Source of the DNA: QALR01 sp900552255
GTDB taxonomy: Bacteria > Bacillota > Clostridia > Oscillospirales > CAG-272
Assembly: GCA_048526005.1 (NCBI GenBank)
Contig: DBFVEH010000013.1
Location: 62,001 to 126,000 of the forward strand
DNA length: 64,000 bases
Direction: 5' to 3'
The translations under genes were made by a program, and so were the position numbers. Position 1 is the first letter of the stretch, and every line of letters starts with the position of its first letter. Positions 26,397-34,711 of this stretch are shown here, one piece after another. The notes below the pieces were generated by a model that made no database searches, had not been told where the DNA came from, and was given only the letters and a program-made list of their open reading frames with translations.

Positions 26397-26430
26397 AGGC
26401 TCGCTTCCCATGAGAAGCGAGCCTTTGTTT
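26397..26430 (+). terminator. Terminator after the oxidoreductase gene
   Basis: 11-bp stem AGGCTCGCTTC / GAAGCGAGCCT, loop CCATGA, followed by TTGTTTTTTG. Confidence 0.9.
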
Positions 26431-26501
26431 TTTGAAAGGGGAAGCATAGAATAACTCCGATAGCAGGTAATTTCATAAAGAAAATCGAAAAGACGATGAT
26501 A

Positions 26502-26531
26502 AGCCGCCATGCCGTATTCAGCATGGCGGCT
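26502..26531 (-). terminator. Terminator of the arginine operon
   Basis: 11-bp stem AGCCGCCATGC / GCATGGCGGCT a few bases beyond the carB-dapF stop; on the reverse strand it is followed by TATCATCGTCTTTTC, a weak T-run. Confidence 0.6.
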
Positions 26532-26535
26532 GCTT

Positions 26536-29500
26536 TTAGTATTCCACCACGCCCTCGTAAACGAGGTGAGCGTCTCCGTCGAGCGTGATGCCGTCGTCCG
26601 AACAGCGCACGTGCAGATCGCCGCCGCGCAGCTTGACAGTGATGTCCGTGTCCTTTTTGCAGTAGCCGCAGAGGACAGCGGCATAGGCTGCCGCGCATGC
26701 GCCCGTTCCGCAGGCTGCGGTCTCCCCGTTGCCGCGCTCCCAAACGCGCATTTTGATCGTCGTTTCATTTACGACGCGGATAAATTCCGTGTTGATGCGC
26801 TGCGGGAAAAACGGAGCAAATTCAAATTTGGGACCGATTTTTTCGATATCCACCGCTTCTACACGGTCGCAGAAAACGACGCAGTGCGGATTGCCGACGG
26901 AAAGACAGGTGATCTCATAGGCTTCGCCGTCTATCGTCACGGGATGGCGAATCAGCGTGTCCGCGTCCAGCGTACAGGGCAGATTTTTTGCCGAAAGCTC
27001 GGCGCGTCCCATTTCTACGCTTACATAAGTCACCTTGCCGCCGCTCGTATACAGCGTGAGCGTTTTGATCCCGCTTGCGGTTTCCACCGTGATTTTTTCG
27101 GTATTCACATAACCGCCGTCATATAGGTATTTTCCGGCGCAGCGGATGCTGTTGCCGGCCATTTTCCCCTCGCTGCCGTCGCGATTGAAAATCCGCATTT
27201 TCGCGTCCGCGACACAGGATCTCTCGATCAGAACGATTCCGTCGCCGCCGATGCCGCGCGAACGGTCGCACATCCCGACCGCCAGCGCTTCGGGGCAGGT
27301 GATGCTTCCGTCGAAATTCGCAAAGAAAATATAGTCGTCGCCGGAGCCCTGCATTTTGGAGAAAGGCAGCTTCATAGGCTCCTTTCGCATGTGGTTGATA
27401 TCGACAAGCTCCGTGTTGTCCTCGCGGAAGCGCCCCGCGAGGATGTCCGCGAGCGCGTTCGCGGTGTCAAGGGAAGTCAGACACACGATGCCGAGCGAGA
27501 GCGCCTTGCGGTGGAGCGCGATGTAGTCGTCCAGCGTCCGGTCGAAGAGCGCGCCGGTGTAAACGATATAGCTGATCTTTCCCGATTCGAGCAGGGAAAA
27601 GGTCGCCGCTTTGTCCGTCATGCCGGGCACTTCCGCGGCATCGATGCCAAGCGCCCGTATCGCCTCTGCGGTATCGGGGGTGGCATAAAGGCTCATACCG
27701 ATGTCATAGAGCTTTTTTGCGAGGGAAACGACCTCGGGAAGATCTTGATTTTCTACGCTGAGGAAAACGCCGGCTTCGCGGTCGTGTGTCCCGATCCGAT
27801 AGCCCGCCGCGGTGAAACCCTTGAACATCGCTTCCGAAAGCGTTCGTCCAACACCGAGCACCTCGCCCGTCGATTTCATCTCCGGTCCGAGATAGGAATT
27901 GACGTCCGTGAGCTTTTCAAAGGAGAACACCGGAACCTTGACGGCATAATACGGCGGCGTTTTGTATAATCCCGTGCCGTATCCGAGAGAGGGGAGCGGT
28001 GCGCCCAGCATGACGCGCGAGGCGATATCCACCATCGGCACGCCGGTCACCTTGCTGATATAAGGCACCGTGCGCGACGCGCGCGGATTGACCTCGATGA
28101 CATAAAGCTCGCCGCCGTATATCAGATATTGGATGTTGACAAGTCCCTTTGTACCGAGCGCAAGCGCGAGCTTCTCGGAGCAGTCCACGATCTTTGCCGT
28201 CATTTTGTCATTGATGCCGTAGGGCGGATAGACGGCGATCGAATCGCCGCTATGGACGCCCGCGCGTTCGATATGCTGCATAATGCCGGGGATGAGAACG
28301 TCGCGTCCGTCGGAGATGACGTCCACCTCCAGCTCAGGGCCCATCATATATTTGTCGACGAGCACCGGGTTTTCGATGCCGCCGGCAAGGATCCGCTCCA
28401 TATAGCGGAGGGCCTCGGTGTCGCTTCTCACGATCTGCATGTTCTGTCCGCCGATGACATAAGAGGGACGAAGAAGCACCGGATAACCGAGCTCCCTTGC
28501 CGCTGCGAGCGCCTCTTCCGCTGTGCGTACGGCTGTCCCGCGCGGACGGCGGAAGCCGGATTTTTCCAGCAGCGCGTCGAATTTTTCCCGGTCCTCCGCG
28601 ATGTCGATTCCTTCGGCGGAGGTGCCGAGGATCGGAATTCCCTTCCGATGCAGAAATTCCGTCAGACGGATCGCCGTCTGTCCGCCGAAAGCGACGACGA
28701 CGCCCACAGGATTTTCCACGCGGATGACGTTCATCACGTCCTCCGGTGTGAGCGGCTCGAAATAGAGCCTGTCGGCCGTGTCGTAATCCGTCGAGACGGT
28801 TTCGGGATTGTTGTTGACGATAACCACGTCGTATCCGAGGTTTTTGAGTGTCATGACGCAGTGTACGGAGGAATAGTCGAACTCGATTCCCTGACCGATT
28901 CGGATGGGGCCTGAACCGAGGACGAGAATCGTCTCTTTTTTCCGGTTCCTGATAAATTCGCGCGCCTCGCAGTCGCTGTCATAGGTGGAGTAGAAATACG
29001 GCGTTTCCGCGTCAAACTCCGCGCCGCAGGTGTCGACCATTTTATAGGAGGCGGCAAGATGAGGAAGCGTCTCCCTGCCGGATATCCGGCGAATGGCGGC
29101 GTCCGGATATCCGAACGATTTTGCTTTTTTGTAAAGAGCGTCCGTCATCGGAGAGGCGGCAAGCTCTTTTTCAAACGCTGCAAGCTTTTGCAGCTTGGCA
29201 AGGAAGAATTTGTCGATTTTTGTGATTTTATGGATTTCGTCGATGGAATATCCCGCTTTCAGCGCCTCGAAAACCGTGAAAAGCCGGCGGTCGTCCATGC
29301 GGCGCAGGCGCTCGGAAAGAGGGGCGCCGTCGATGGGTGCGGCGTTCAGCGTGTCGAGGGAGATTTCCGCGCCGCGGACGGCTTTCATGAGCGCCGCCTC
29401 GAACGATGTTCCAATCGCCATGACCTCGCCGGTTGCTTTCATCTGTGTGCCGAGCGCGCGGGAGGCACCCGCGAACTTGTCAAACGGCCATTTCGGAAAT

Positions 29501-30567
29501 TTTACGACGACATAATCGAGCGCGGGCTCGAAGCAGGCGCAGGTCTTGCCGGTGATGTCGTTTTTGATTTCGTCGAGCGTGTATCCGAGCGCGATCTTCG
29601 CCGTGACCTTCGCGATCGGGTAGCCCGTCGCCTTGGAGGCGAGTGCGGAGGAACGCGAAACGCGGGGATTGACCTCGATGACCGCATATTCAAAGCTATC
29701 GGGGCAAAGCGCGAACTGGCAGTTGCAGCCGCCGACGATATTCAGCGACGAAATGATATGGAGCGCCGCGCTGCGGAGCATCTGATATTCGCGGTCGGCG
29801 AGCGTCAGCGCAGGAGCGGCGACGATGCTGTCGCCGGTATGGATGCCGACGGGATCGAAATTCTCCATCGAGCAGACGGCGATGACGTTTCCCGCGGCGT
29901 CGCGGATCGTCTCGAACTCGATTTCCTTCCAGCCGGCGATGTATTTTTCCACCAAAATCTGTGTGATCGGAGAAGCGTCAAGTCCGGCCTTCGCCGCCTC
30001 GCGCATCTCTTTTTCAGAATAGGCCACGCCGCCGCCCGTACCGCCGAGCGTGAACGCCGGACGGATGATGACGGGGTAACCGATCTTTTCGGCGATGGCG
30101 AGCGCATCCTCCACGGTTTCCGCGATTCCGGAGGGAATCGTCGGCTCGCCGATTTGCTCCATGGTCTGCTTGAAGAGCTTTCTATCTTCCGCCTTGTCGA
30201 TGGCCTCAGCATTCGTTCCGATGAGACGGACGCCGTGCGCGTCGAGAAAGCCGTCCTTGGCAAGCTCCATAGCAAGCGTGAGTCCGGTTTGGCCGCCGAG
30301 CCCGGCGAGCAGGCTGTCCGGCTTTTCCTTTTCGATGATGCGCCGAAGCGTTTCTACTGTCAGCGGCTCGAGGTAGATTTCGTCCGCGAACGCGCGGTCG
30401 GTCATGATGGTCGCGGGATTGGAGTTGACGAGCACGACGTTTACGCCCGCTTCCTTTAGGATGCGGCAGCCCTGCGTGCCGGCGTAGTCGAATTCCGCCG
30501 CCTGCCCGATGACAATGGGACCGGAGCCGATGACGAGCGTTTTTCTGATGGTTTTATCGAGCGGCAT
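26536..30567 (-). CDS. carB: Carbamoyl-phosphate synthase large subunit fused to a DapF-like domain
   Basis: One uninterrupted 1343-codon frame. Residues 1-1064 are a complete CarB: two ATP-grasp halves (RKTLVIGSGPIVIGQAAEFDY and ETILVLGSGPIRIGQGIEFDY starts, GGTGGGVAYSEKEM) and the C-terminal MGS-like domain ending near NTELVDINHM, a normal CarB end. Residues 1065-1343 are a full-length diaminopimelate epimerase fold: MKLPFSKMQGSGDDYIFF, IGGDGIVLIE, GNPHCVVFCDRVEAVD and GETAACGTGACAAA. The DapF part has Ala at residue 1137 (domain residue 73), where the catalytic Cys is expected, but keeps the second Cys at 1286. An in-frame AAAGGAG sits 3 bases before Met1065, so DapF may also be made alone. 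carA overlaps the start by 14 bases. Confidence 0.93.
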   Translation of the reverse strand: MPLDKTIRKTLVIGSGPIVIGQAAEFDYAGTQGCRILKEAGVNVVLVNSNPATIMTDRAFADEIYLEPLTVETLRRIIEKEKPDSLLAGLGGQTGLTLAMELAKDGFLDAHGVRLIGTNAEAIDKAEDRKLFKQTMEQIGEPTIPSGIAETVEDALAIAEKIGYPVIIRPAFTLGGTGGGVAYSEKEMREAAKAGLDASPITQILVEKYIAGWKEIEFETIRDAAGNVIAVCSMENFDPVGIHTGDSIVAAPALTLADREYQMLRSAALHIISSLNIVGGCNCQFALCPDSFEYAVIEVNPRVSRSSALASKATGYPIAKVTAKIALGYTLDEIKNDITGKTCACFEPALDYVVVKFPKWPFDKFAGASRALGTQMKATGEVMAIGTSFEAALMKAVRGAEISLDTLNAAPIDGAPLSERLRRMDDRRLFTVFEALKAGYSIDEIHKITKIDKFFLAKLQKLAAFEKELAASPMTDALYKKAKSFGYPDAAIRRISGRETLPHLAASYKMVDTCGAEFDAETPYFYSTYDSDCEAREFIRNRKKETILVLGSGPIRIGQGIEFDYSSVHCVMTLKNLGYDVVIVNNNPETVSTDYDTADRLYFEPLTPEDVMNVIRVENPVGVVVAFGGQTAIRLTEFLHRKGIPILGTSAEGIDIAEDREKFDALLEKSGFRRPRGTAVRTAEEALAAARELGYPVLLRPSYVIGGQNMQIVRSDTEALRYMERILAGGIENPVLVDKYMMGPELEVDVISDGRDVLIPGIMQHIERAGVHSGDSIAVYPPYGINDKMTAKIVDCSEKLALALGTKGLVNIQYLIYGGELYVIEVNPRASRTVPYISKVTGVPMVDIASRVMLGAPLPSLGYGTGLYKTPPYYAVKVPVFSFEKLTDVNSYLGPEMKSTGEVLGVGRTLSEAMFKGFTAAGYRIGTHDREAGVFLSVENQDLPEVVSLAKKLYDIGMSLYATPDTAEAIRALGIDAAEVPGMTDKAATFSLLESGKISYIVYTGALFDRTLDDYIALHRKALSLGIVCLTSLDTANALADILAGRFREDNTELVDINHMRKEPMKLPFSKMQGSGDDYIFFANFDGSITCPEALAVGMCDRSRGIGGDGIVLIERSCVADAKMRIFNRDGSEGKMAGNSIRCAGKYLYDGGYVNTEKITVETASGIKTLTLYTSGGKVTYVSVEMGRAELSAKNLPCTLDADTLIRHPVTIDGEAYEITCLSVGNPHCVVFCDRVEAVDIEKIGPKFEFAPFFPQRINTEFIRVVNETTIKMRVWERGNGETAACGTGACAAAYAAVLCGYCKKDTDITVKLRGGDLHVRCSDDGITLDGDAHLVYEGVVEY
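27373..27385 (-). promoter_or_regulatory. Internal ribosome site for the DapF-like domain
   Basis: AAAGGAG (27379-27385), spacer CCT, ATG (27373-27375), all within the carB-dapF frame as codons Lys-Glu-Pro-Met. The spacing is short (3 bases) but the match is perfect. Initiation here would release a 279-residue DapF-like protein. Confidence 0.5.
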
Positions 30568-31630
30568 CGCAGGTTCTCCTTTCTTCCATCATGGAGAGAA
30601 ATCGGTCAAAGAGGAACGATGTGTCGTGCGGACCGCCGCACGCCTCCGGATGGAACTGTACGGAAAAGGCGGAAAGCTCTGGATAGTCGATTCCCTCGCA
30701 GGTGCCGTCGTTGGCGTTGACATAGCGCAGAACGCCCGTTTTGAGGCTTTCCGGCACGACGGCGTAGCCGTGGTTCTGGCTTGTGATGTAGGTGCGTGCG
30801 CCCATGACGTCGCGCACCGGCTGATTCGCGCTGCGGTGTCCATATTTCAGCTTTTCCGTCTCGGCGCCCATGGCAAGCGCCATGAGCTGATGTCCGAGGC
30901 AGATGCCGAACACGGGAACCTTTCCGAGCAGCGCGCGGAGCACGTCGATTTCCGTTCTGTTTTCCGCAGGGTCGCCGGGACCGTTCGAGAGCATGACGCC
31001 GTCGGGCGCGTCCGCGAGGATTTCCGCAGCCGTGGTCCCTGCCGGAACGGCCGTGACCTTGCAGCCACGGCGGACAAGCTCGCGGACGATGTTGGCCTTT
31101 GCGCCGTAATCGATGAGCGTGACGCGGTATCGCTCCTTTTCGGGAGAGAATACCGCGGGCATGCCCCGCGTCACGCTTTTCACGGCGTTTTGAATGGCAT
31201 ATGCCTTGATCTTTTGGAGCTCTGCGGGGATTTCATCTGTAAGCATGGCGTTCATGACGCCGCGCTCGCGGATTCTTTTGGTGAGCGCGCGGGTATCGAC
31301 GCCCGTGATGCCGGGCACGCCGTTCCGTTTCAGAAATTCATCCAGCGTATATTCGCAGCGGAAATTGGAGGGCGCGTCGCACGCCTCGCGCACGACATAG
31401 CCGAAAACGGCGCATTTTCCCTCGAAATCCGCCTCGGTGATACCGTAATTTCCGATGAGAGGGAAAGTTTGCAGAACGATCTGTCCGAAATAGCTCGGAT
31501 CGGTCAGCGTTTCCGTGTAGCCGCACATCCCCGTCGTGAAAACGAGCTCGCCGACGCATGCACGGTCGGCGCCGAGGGCGGCGCCCTCATAGACGGCGCC
31601 GTCCTCCAAAATCAAATATCTTTTTTTCAT
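30554..31630 (-). CDS. carA: Carbamoyl-phosphate synthase small (glutaminase) subunit
   Basis: Hydrolyses glutamine to supply ammonia to CarB. A 358-residue protein: the N-terminal domain opens KRYLILEDGAVYEGAALG, and the class I glutaminase carries FGICLGHQLMALAMG (catalytic Cys) and FSVQFHPEACGGPHD (catalytic His, Glu region). The start was set at the ATG 4 bases after the argF stop, which gives the conserved opening; there is no strong ribosome site, suggesting coupling to argF. Location inside the arg operon marks this as the arginine-linked CPSase. Confidence 0.95.
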   Translation of the reverse strand: MKKRYLILEDGAVYEGAALGADRACVGELVFTTGMCGYTETLTDPSYFGQIVLQTFPLIGNYGITEADFEGKCAVFGYVVREACDAPSNFRCEYTLDEFLKRNGVPGITGVDTRALTKRIRERGVMNAMLTDEIPAELQKIKAYAIQNAVKSVTRGMPAVFSPEKERYRVTLIDYGAKANIVRELVRRGCKVTAVPAGTTAAEILADAPDGVMLSNGPGDPAENRTEIDVLRALLGKVPVFGICLGHQLMALAMGAETEKLKYGHRSANQPVRDVMGARTYITSQNHGYAVVPESLKTGVLRYVNANDGTCEGIDYPELSAFSVQFHPEACGGPHDTSFLFDRFLSMMEERRTCDAAR

Positions 31631-31634
31631 ATTC

Positions 31635-32618
31635 TTATAAGGTTGCCGCCATGACGGCCTTGATCGTGTGCATCCGGTTTTCCGCCTCGTCAAAGACGAT
31701 GGACTGAGCGCTCTCGAATACCTCGTCGGTGACCTCCATGCAGGTAAGGCCGAATTTTTCGCCCATTTCCCGGCCGACGGCGGTTTTAAGGTCATGGAAA
31801 GCGGGCAGACAGTGCATGAATACCGCGCCCTCTCCTGCGTTCTTCATAATAGCCGCGTTTACCTGATACGGCGAAAGCTCGCGGATCCGCTCCTCCCACA
31901 CGCCGACCGGCTCGCCCATCGAGACCCATACGTCGGTATAGATGACGTCGGCGTCCTTTGTCGCTTCTGCGGGATCTTCGCAGAAGTTCAGGACGGCTCC
32001 CGTCTTTTCGGCGATTTTCCGACAGGCTTCGACAAGAGCGGCGTCGGGGAAATATTTCTTCGGTGCGCACGCCGTGAAGCTCATGCCCATTTTCGCGCAG
32101 CCGACCATGAGGGAATTGCCCATGTTGTATCGCGCGTCGCCCATGTAGACGAGGCGGATACCGTCGAGATGCCCGAAACGCTCGCGGATGGTCAAAAGAT
32201 CCGCCAAGATCTGCGTCGGATGAAATTCGTTGGTGAGGCCGTTCCAAACGGGTACGCCGGCGTATTCGGCAAGCTCTTCGACGATTTTTTGCCCATGCCC
32301 GCGGTATTCGATGCCGTCGTACATGCGGCCGAGGACGCGCGCCGTATCGGCGATGCTCTCTTTTTTGCCGATTTGGGAGGCGGTCGGATCGAGATAGGTC
32401 GTATTCATGCCGAGATCATGCGCCGCGACCTCGAAGCTGCATCTTGTGCGTGTGCTGGTCTTCTCGAAGATGAGAGCGATGTTTTTGCCCTCGCAGAGCT
32501 TGTGCGGCACGCCGGCTTTCTTCTGCGCTTTCAGCTCTGCGGCAAGGTCGAGAAGCCCTGTGATTTCCTCAGGCGTGAAATCGAGCAGCTTTAAGAAGTT
32601 CTTCCCTTTGAGATTCAT
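31635..32618 (-). CDS. argF: Ornithine carbamoyltransferase
   Basis: Joins carbamoyl phosphate and ornithine to give citrulline. Motifs: FEKTSTRTRCSFEVAA (carbamoyl-phosphate loop), DPTASQIGKKES, NGLTNEFHPTQILADLLT (ornithine side) and VFMHCLPAFHD (catalytic Cys). About 327 residues. The start is ambiguous: MNLKGKNF (used here, 11-12 bases after AAAGGA) or an ATG four codons upstream at 32630 that abuts the same site. The substrate assignment (ornithine, not putrescine) is supported by the surrounding arg genes. Confidence 0.94.
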   Translation of the reverse strand: MNLKGKNFLKLLDFTPEEITGLLDLAAELKAQKKAGVPHKLCEGKNIALIFEKTSTRTRCSFEVAAHDLGMNTTYLDPTASQIGKKESIADTARVLGRMYDGIEYRGHGQKIVEELAEYAGVPVWNGLTNEFHPTQILADLLTIRERFGHLDGIRLVYMGDARYNMGNSLMVGCAKMGMSFTACAPKKYFPDAALVEACRKIAEKTGAVLNFCEDPAEATKDADVIYTDVWVSMGEPVGVWEERIRELSPYQVNAAIMKNAGEGAVFMHCLPAFHDLKTAVGREMGEKFGLTCMEVTDEVFESAQSIVFDEAENRMHTIKAVMAATL

Positions 32619-32638
32619 GGGTGTGTCCATCCTTTCTT

Positions 32639-33802
32639 TCAGTCGGCGCAGGCCGCTTTGATGACGGAAACCGCTTTTTCAAGCAGCTCCCACGGGATAT
32701 TCAGGGGCGGCAGCAGGCGGACCTTGCTCTTGGCATTGATGACGAGCACGCCGTCCTCCCGGCAGCGGTCGATGACCTCTCCCGCCGGCTTTTCCGTTTC
32801 GACGCCGATCATAAGCCCCAGTCCCGTGACGCTTTTTATTCCGGCGGCGCCTGTGAGCGATTCAAAGATATACACGGATTTTTTCCGTACCTCGGCGAGC
32901 AGATTTTCGTCGATGCGGGATAAAATATTCAAGGCGCCGGCGCACACGGCGGGATTTCCGCCGAAAGTCGAGCCGTGCGAGCCCGCGCCCAGCGTATCCT
33001 TTACCTTTTCCCCGAGCAGGCAGACGCCAATCGGCAGCCCGCCGCCAAGTCCTTTGGCGGTGGTGACGATATCCGGCGTGATGCCGTAATTCATATAGCC
33101 GTAAAGCATGCCGGTGCGGCCGTTACCGGTCTGCACCTCGTCCGCCATGAGAAGGATGTCCTCTTCCGCGGCGATTTTGGCAAGTCCCGCGACAAATTCT
33201 TCTTCCAGCGGCATGACGCCGCCCTCGCCCTGCACCGGCTCGAAGAGGATCGCCGCGATCTTGTGCTCTGAAACAAGCTTTTTGACGCTTGCGAGATTGT
33301 TCGGCTCCGCGTAGACAAAGCCCTCGGTGAGCGGGGTGAAATCCTCGTGGAACACGTCCTGTCCCGTTGCGGCGAGCGTCGTGACGGTGCGGCCGTGGAA
33401 GCTGTTTTTCAGTGTGATGATGGTATAGGTATCCCTGCCTTTTTTCTCGGCGGCGTACTTGCGCGCGGTTTTGATGGCACATTCGTTCGCTTCGGCGCCG
33501 GAGTTCCCGAAGAACGCCTTTTTCATGCCCGTGCGCTCGCATAGCGCTTTTGCGAGCAGCGCGCACGGCTCCGAGTAGTAGAGATTCGAGGTGTGCTGGC
33601 ATTTTCCGAGCTGTGCGGTGACGGCAGAAATCCATTCGTCGTCCGCGTAGCCGAAGGTGTTGACGGCGATGCCGGCGCCGAGGTCGATGTATTCCTTTCC
33701 GTCCTCATCCTTTATGAGCACGCCCTTGCCGCAGGCAAGCTGAACGGGGAAGCGCGCGTAGGTGCCGGCGATATATTCTTTGTCGATCTGCTTGATATCC
33801 AT
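32639..33802 (-). CDS. argD: Acetylornithine aminotransferase
   Basis: Class III PLP aminotransferase converting N-acetylglutamate semialdehyde to N-acetylornithine. A 387-residue protein with AFFGNSGAEANECAIK, LKNSFHGRT, FEPVQGEGGV, LMADEVQTGNGRTG and the PLP-lysine segment VTTAKGLGGGLPIG. SD GGAATGAAAT precedes the ATG. It lies between argB and argF in the operon, as expected for the acetylated pathway. ArgD can also serve in lysine synthesis in other bacteria, but DapL is present here. Confidence 0.96.
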   Translation of the reverse strand: MDIKQIDKEYIAGTYARFPVQLACGKGVLIKDEDGKEYIDLGAGIAVNTFGYADDEWISAVTAQLGKCQHTSNLYYSEPCALLAKALCERTGMKKAFFGNSGAEANECAIKTARKYAAEKKGRDTYTIITLKNSFHGRTVTTLAATGQDVFHEDFTPLTEGFVYAEPNNLASVKKLVSEHKIAAILFEPVQGEGGVMPLEEEFVAGLAKIAAEEDILLMADEVQTGNGRTGMLYGYMNYGITPDIVTTAKGLGGGLPIGVCLLGEKVKDTLGAGSHGSTFGGNPAVCAGALNILSRIDENLLAEVRKKSVYIFESLTGAAGIKSVTGLGLMIGVETEKPAGEVIDRCREDGVLVINAKSKVRLLPPLNIPWELLEKAVSVIKAACAD

Positions 33803-33825
33803 ATTTCATTCCTTCTTTCCGGCTG

Positions 33826-34701
33826 CTAAACCGCGTTTTTGTCCGCGACGACCATGGTTCCCGCGCCTTCGTCGGTCAGCGTTTCGATGAGGATCGCATG
33901 GGGAACCCGCCCGTCCATGATAATGACCTTCTTGACACCGCACCGGATGGCGTCGATGCTGCATTCCACTTTCGGAATCATGCCGCCGGAGATGATGCCC
34001 TCACGAAAGAGGGCTTCCGCGTCCCCGATATCGATAAGCGGAATTAGAGAGGACGGATCGTCGCGGTCGCGCAGGATTCCGGCGATATCCGTCATAGAGA
34101 TGAGGCTTTCCGCTTTCATCGCGCCGGCAATCTGCGCCGCGGCGGTGTCGGCGTTGATGTTGTAGACATTTCCGGCTTTGTCGCAGCCGACGGTGGAAAC
34201 GACGGGGATGTAGCCCTTTTCGAGCAGATCGGCGATCGGCTCCACGTTGACGCTTGTGATCTTCCCGACGAAGCCGAGTCTTTCGTCTTTTATTTCGGCT
34301 TCGATCATATGGCCGTCGATGCCGGAAATGCCCATGGCCTTGGCGCCCTTCATTTCGAGCAGGTTGACAAGGCTCTTGTTTATTTTTCCGGCGAGCACCA
34401 TCTGCACGACGTCCACGGTTTCCTTGTCCGTCACCCGCAGACCGTCGACAAATTCGGATTCTTTGCCGATTTTTCCGAGCAGCTCGGTGATTTCGGGACC
34501 TCCGCCGTGTACGAGCACGATTTTGACGCCGATGAGATAAAGTAAAACGATATCCTCCATGACCTGCTGCTTTAAATCCTCGCTCGTCATGGCGTTTCCG
34601 CCGTATTTGACGACGACGATTTTGCCGTTGTATTTTTGGATATACGGCAGCGCCTGCGTCAGAATTTCAGCGCGCTGCGCGTTGGTTATGTTGGGTGCCA
34701 T
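33826..34701 (-). CDS. argB: Acetylglutamate kinase
   Basis: Phosphorylates N-acetylglutamate, the second step of arginine synthesis and often the arginine-feedback target. 291 residues, with KIVVVKYGGNAMT, VLVHGGGPEITELL and the C-terminal IISGGMIPKVECSIDAIRCGVKKV. The N-terminal helix preceding the kinase core (ITNAQRAEILTQALPYIQKY) is of the kind found in arginine-sensitive hexameric enzymes, so feedback inhibition is plausible. The start was set at MAPNITNAQ after AAAGGAGAACCT. Confidence 0.95.
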   Translation of the reverse strand: MAPNITNAQRAEILTQALPYIQKYNGKIVVVKYGGNAMTSEDLKQQVMEDIVLLYLIGVKIVLVHGGGPEITELLGKIGKESEFVDGLRVTDKETVDVVQMVLAGKINKSLVNLLEMKGAKAMGISGIDGHMIEAEIKDERLGFVGKITSVNVEPIADLLEKGYIPVVSTVGCDKAGNVYNINADTAAAQIAGAMKAESLISMTDIAGILRDRDDPSSLIPLIDIGDAEALFREGIISGGMIPKVECSIDAIRCGVKKVIIMDGRVPHAILIETLTDEGAGTMVVADKNAV

Positions 34702-34711
34702 AGGTTCTCCT

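Noticed and set aside
29059..30459. A 466-codon forward frame opposite carB
   Set aside because: Overlaps conserved CarB motifs on the other strand, no ribosome site and no recognisable domain.
31631..31795. A 55-codon N-terminal extension of carA
   Set aside because: The extension is antisense-like Arg/Ser-rich sequence within argF coding DNA; the conserved protein begins at the ATG at 31630.
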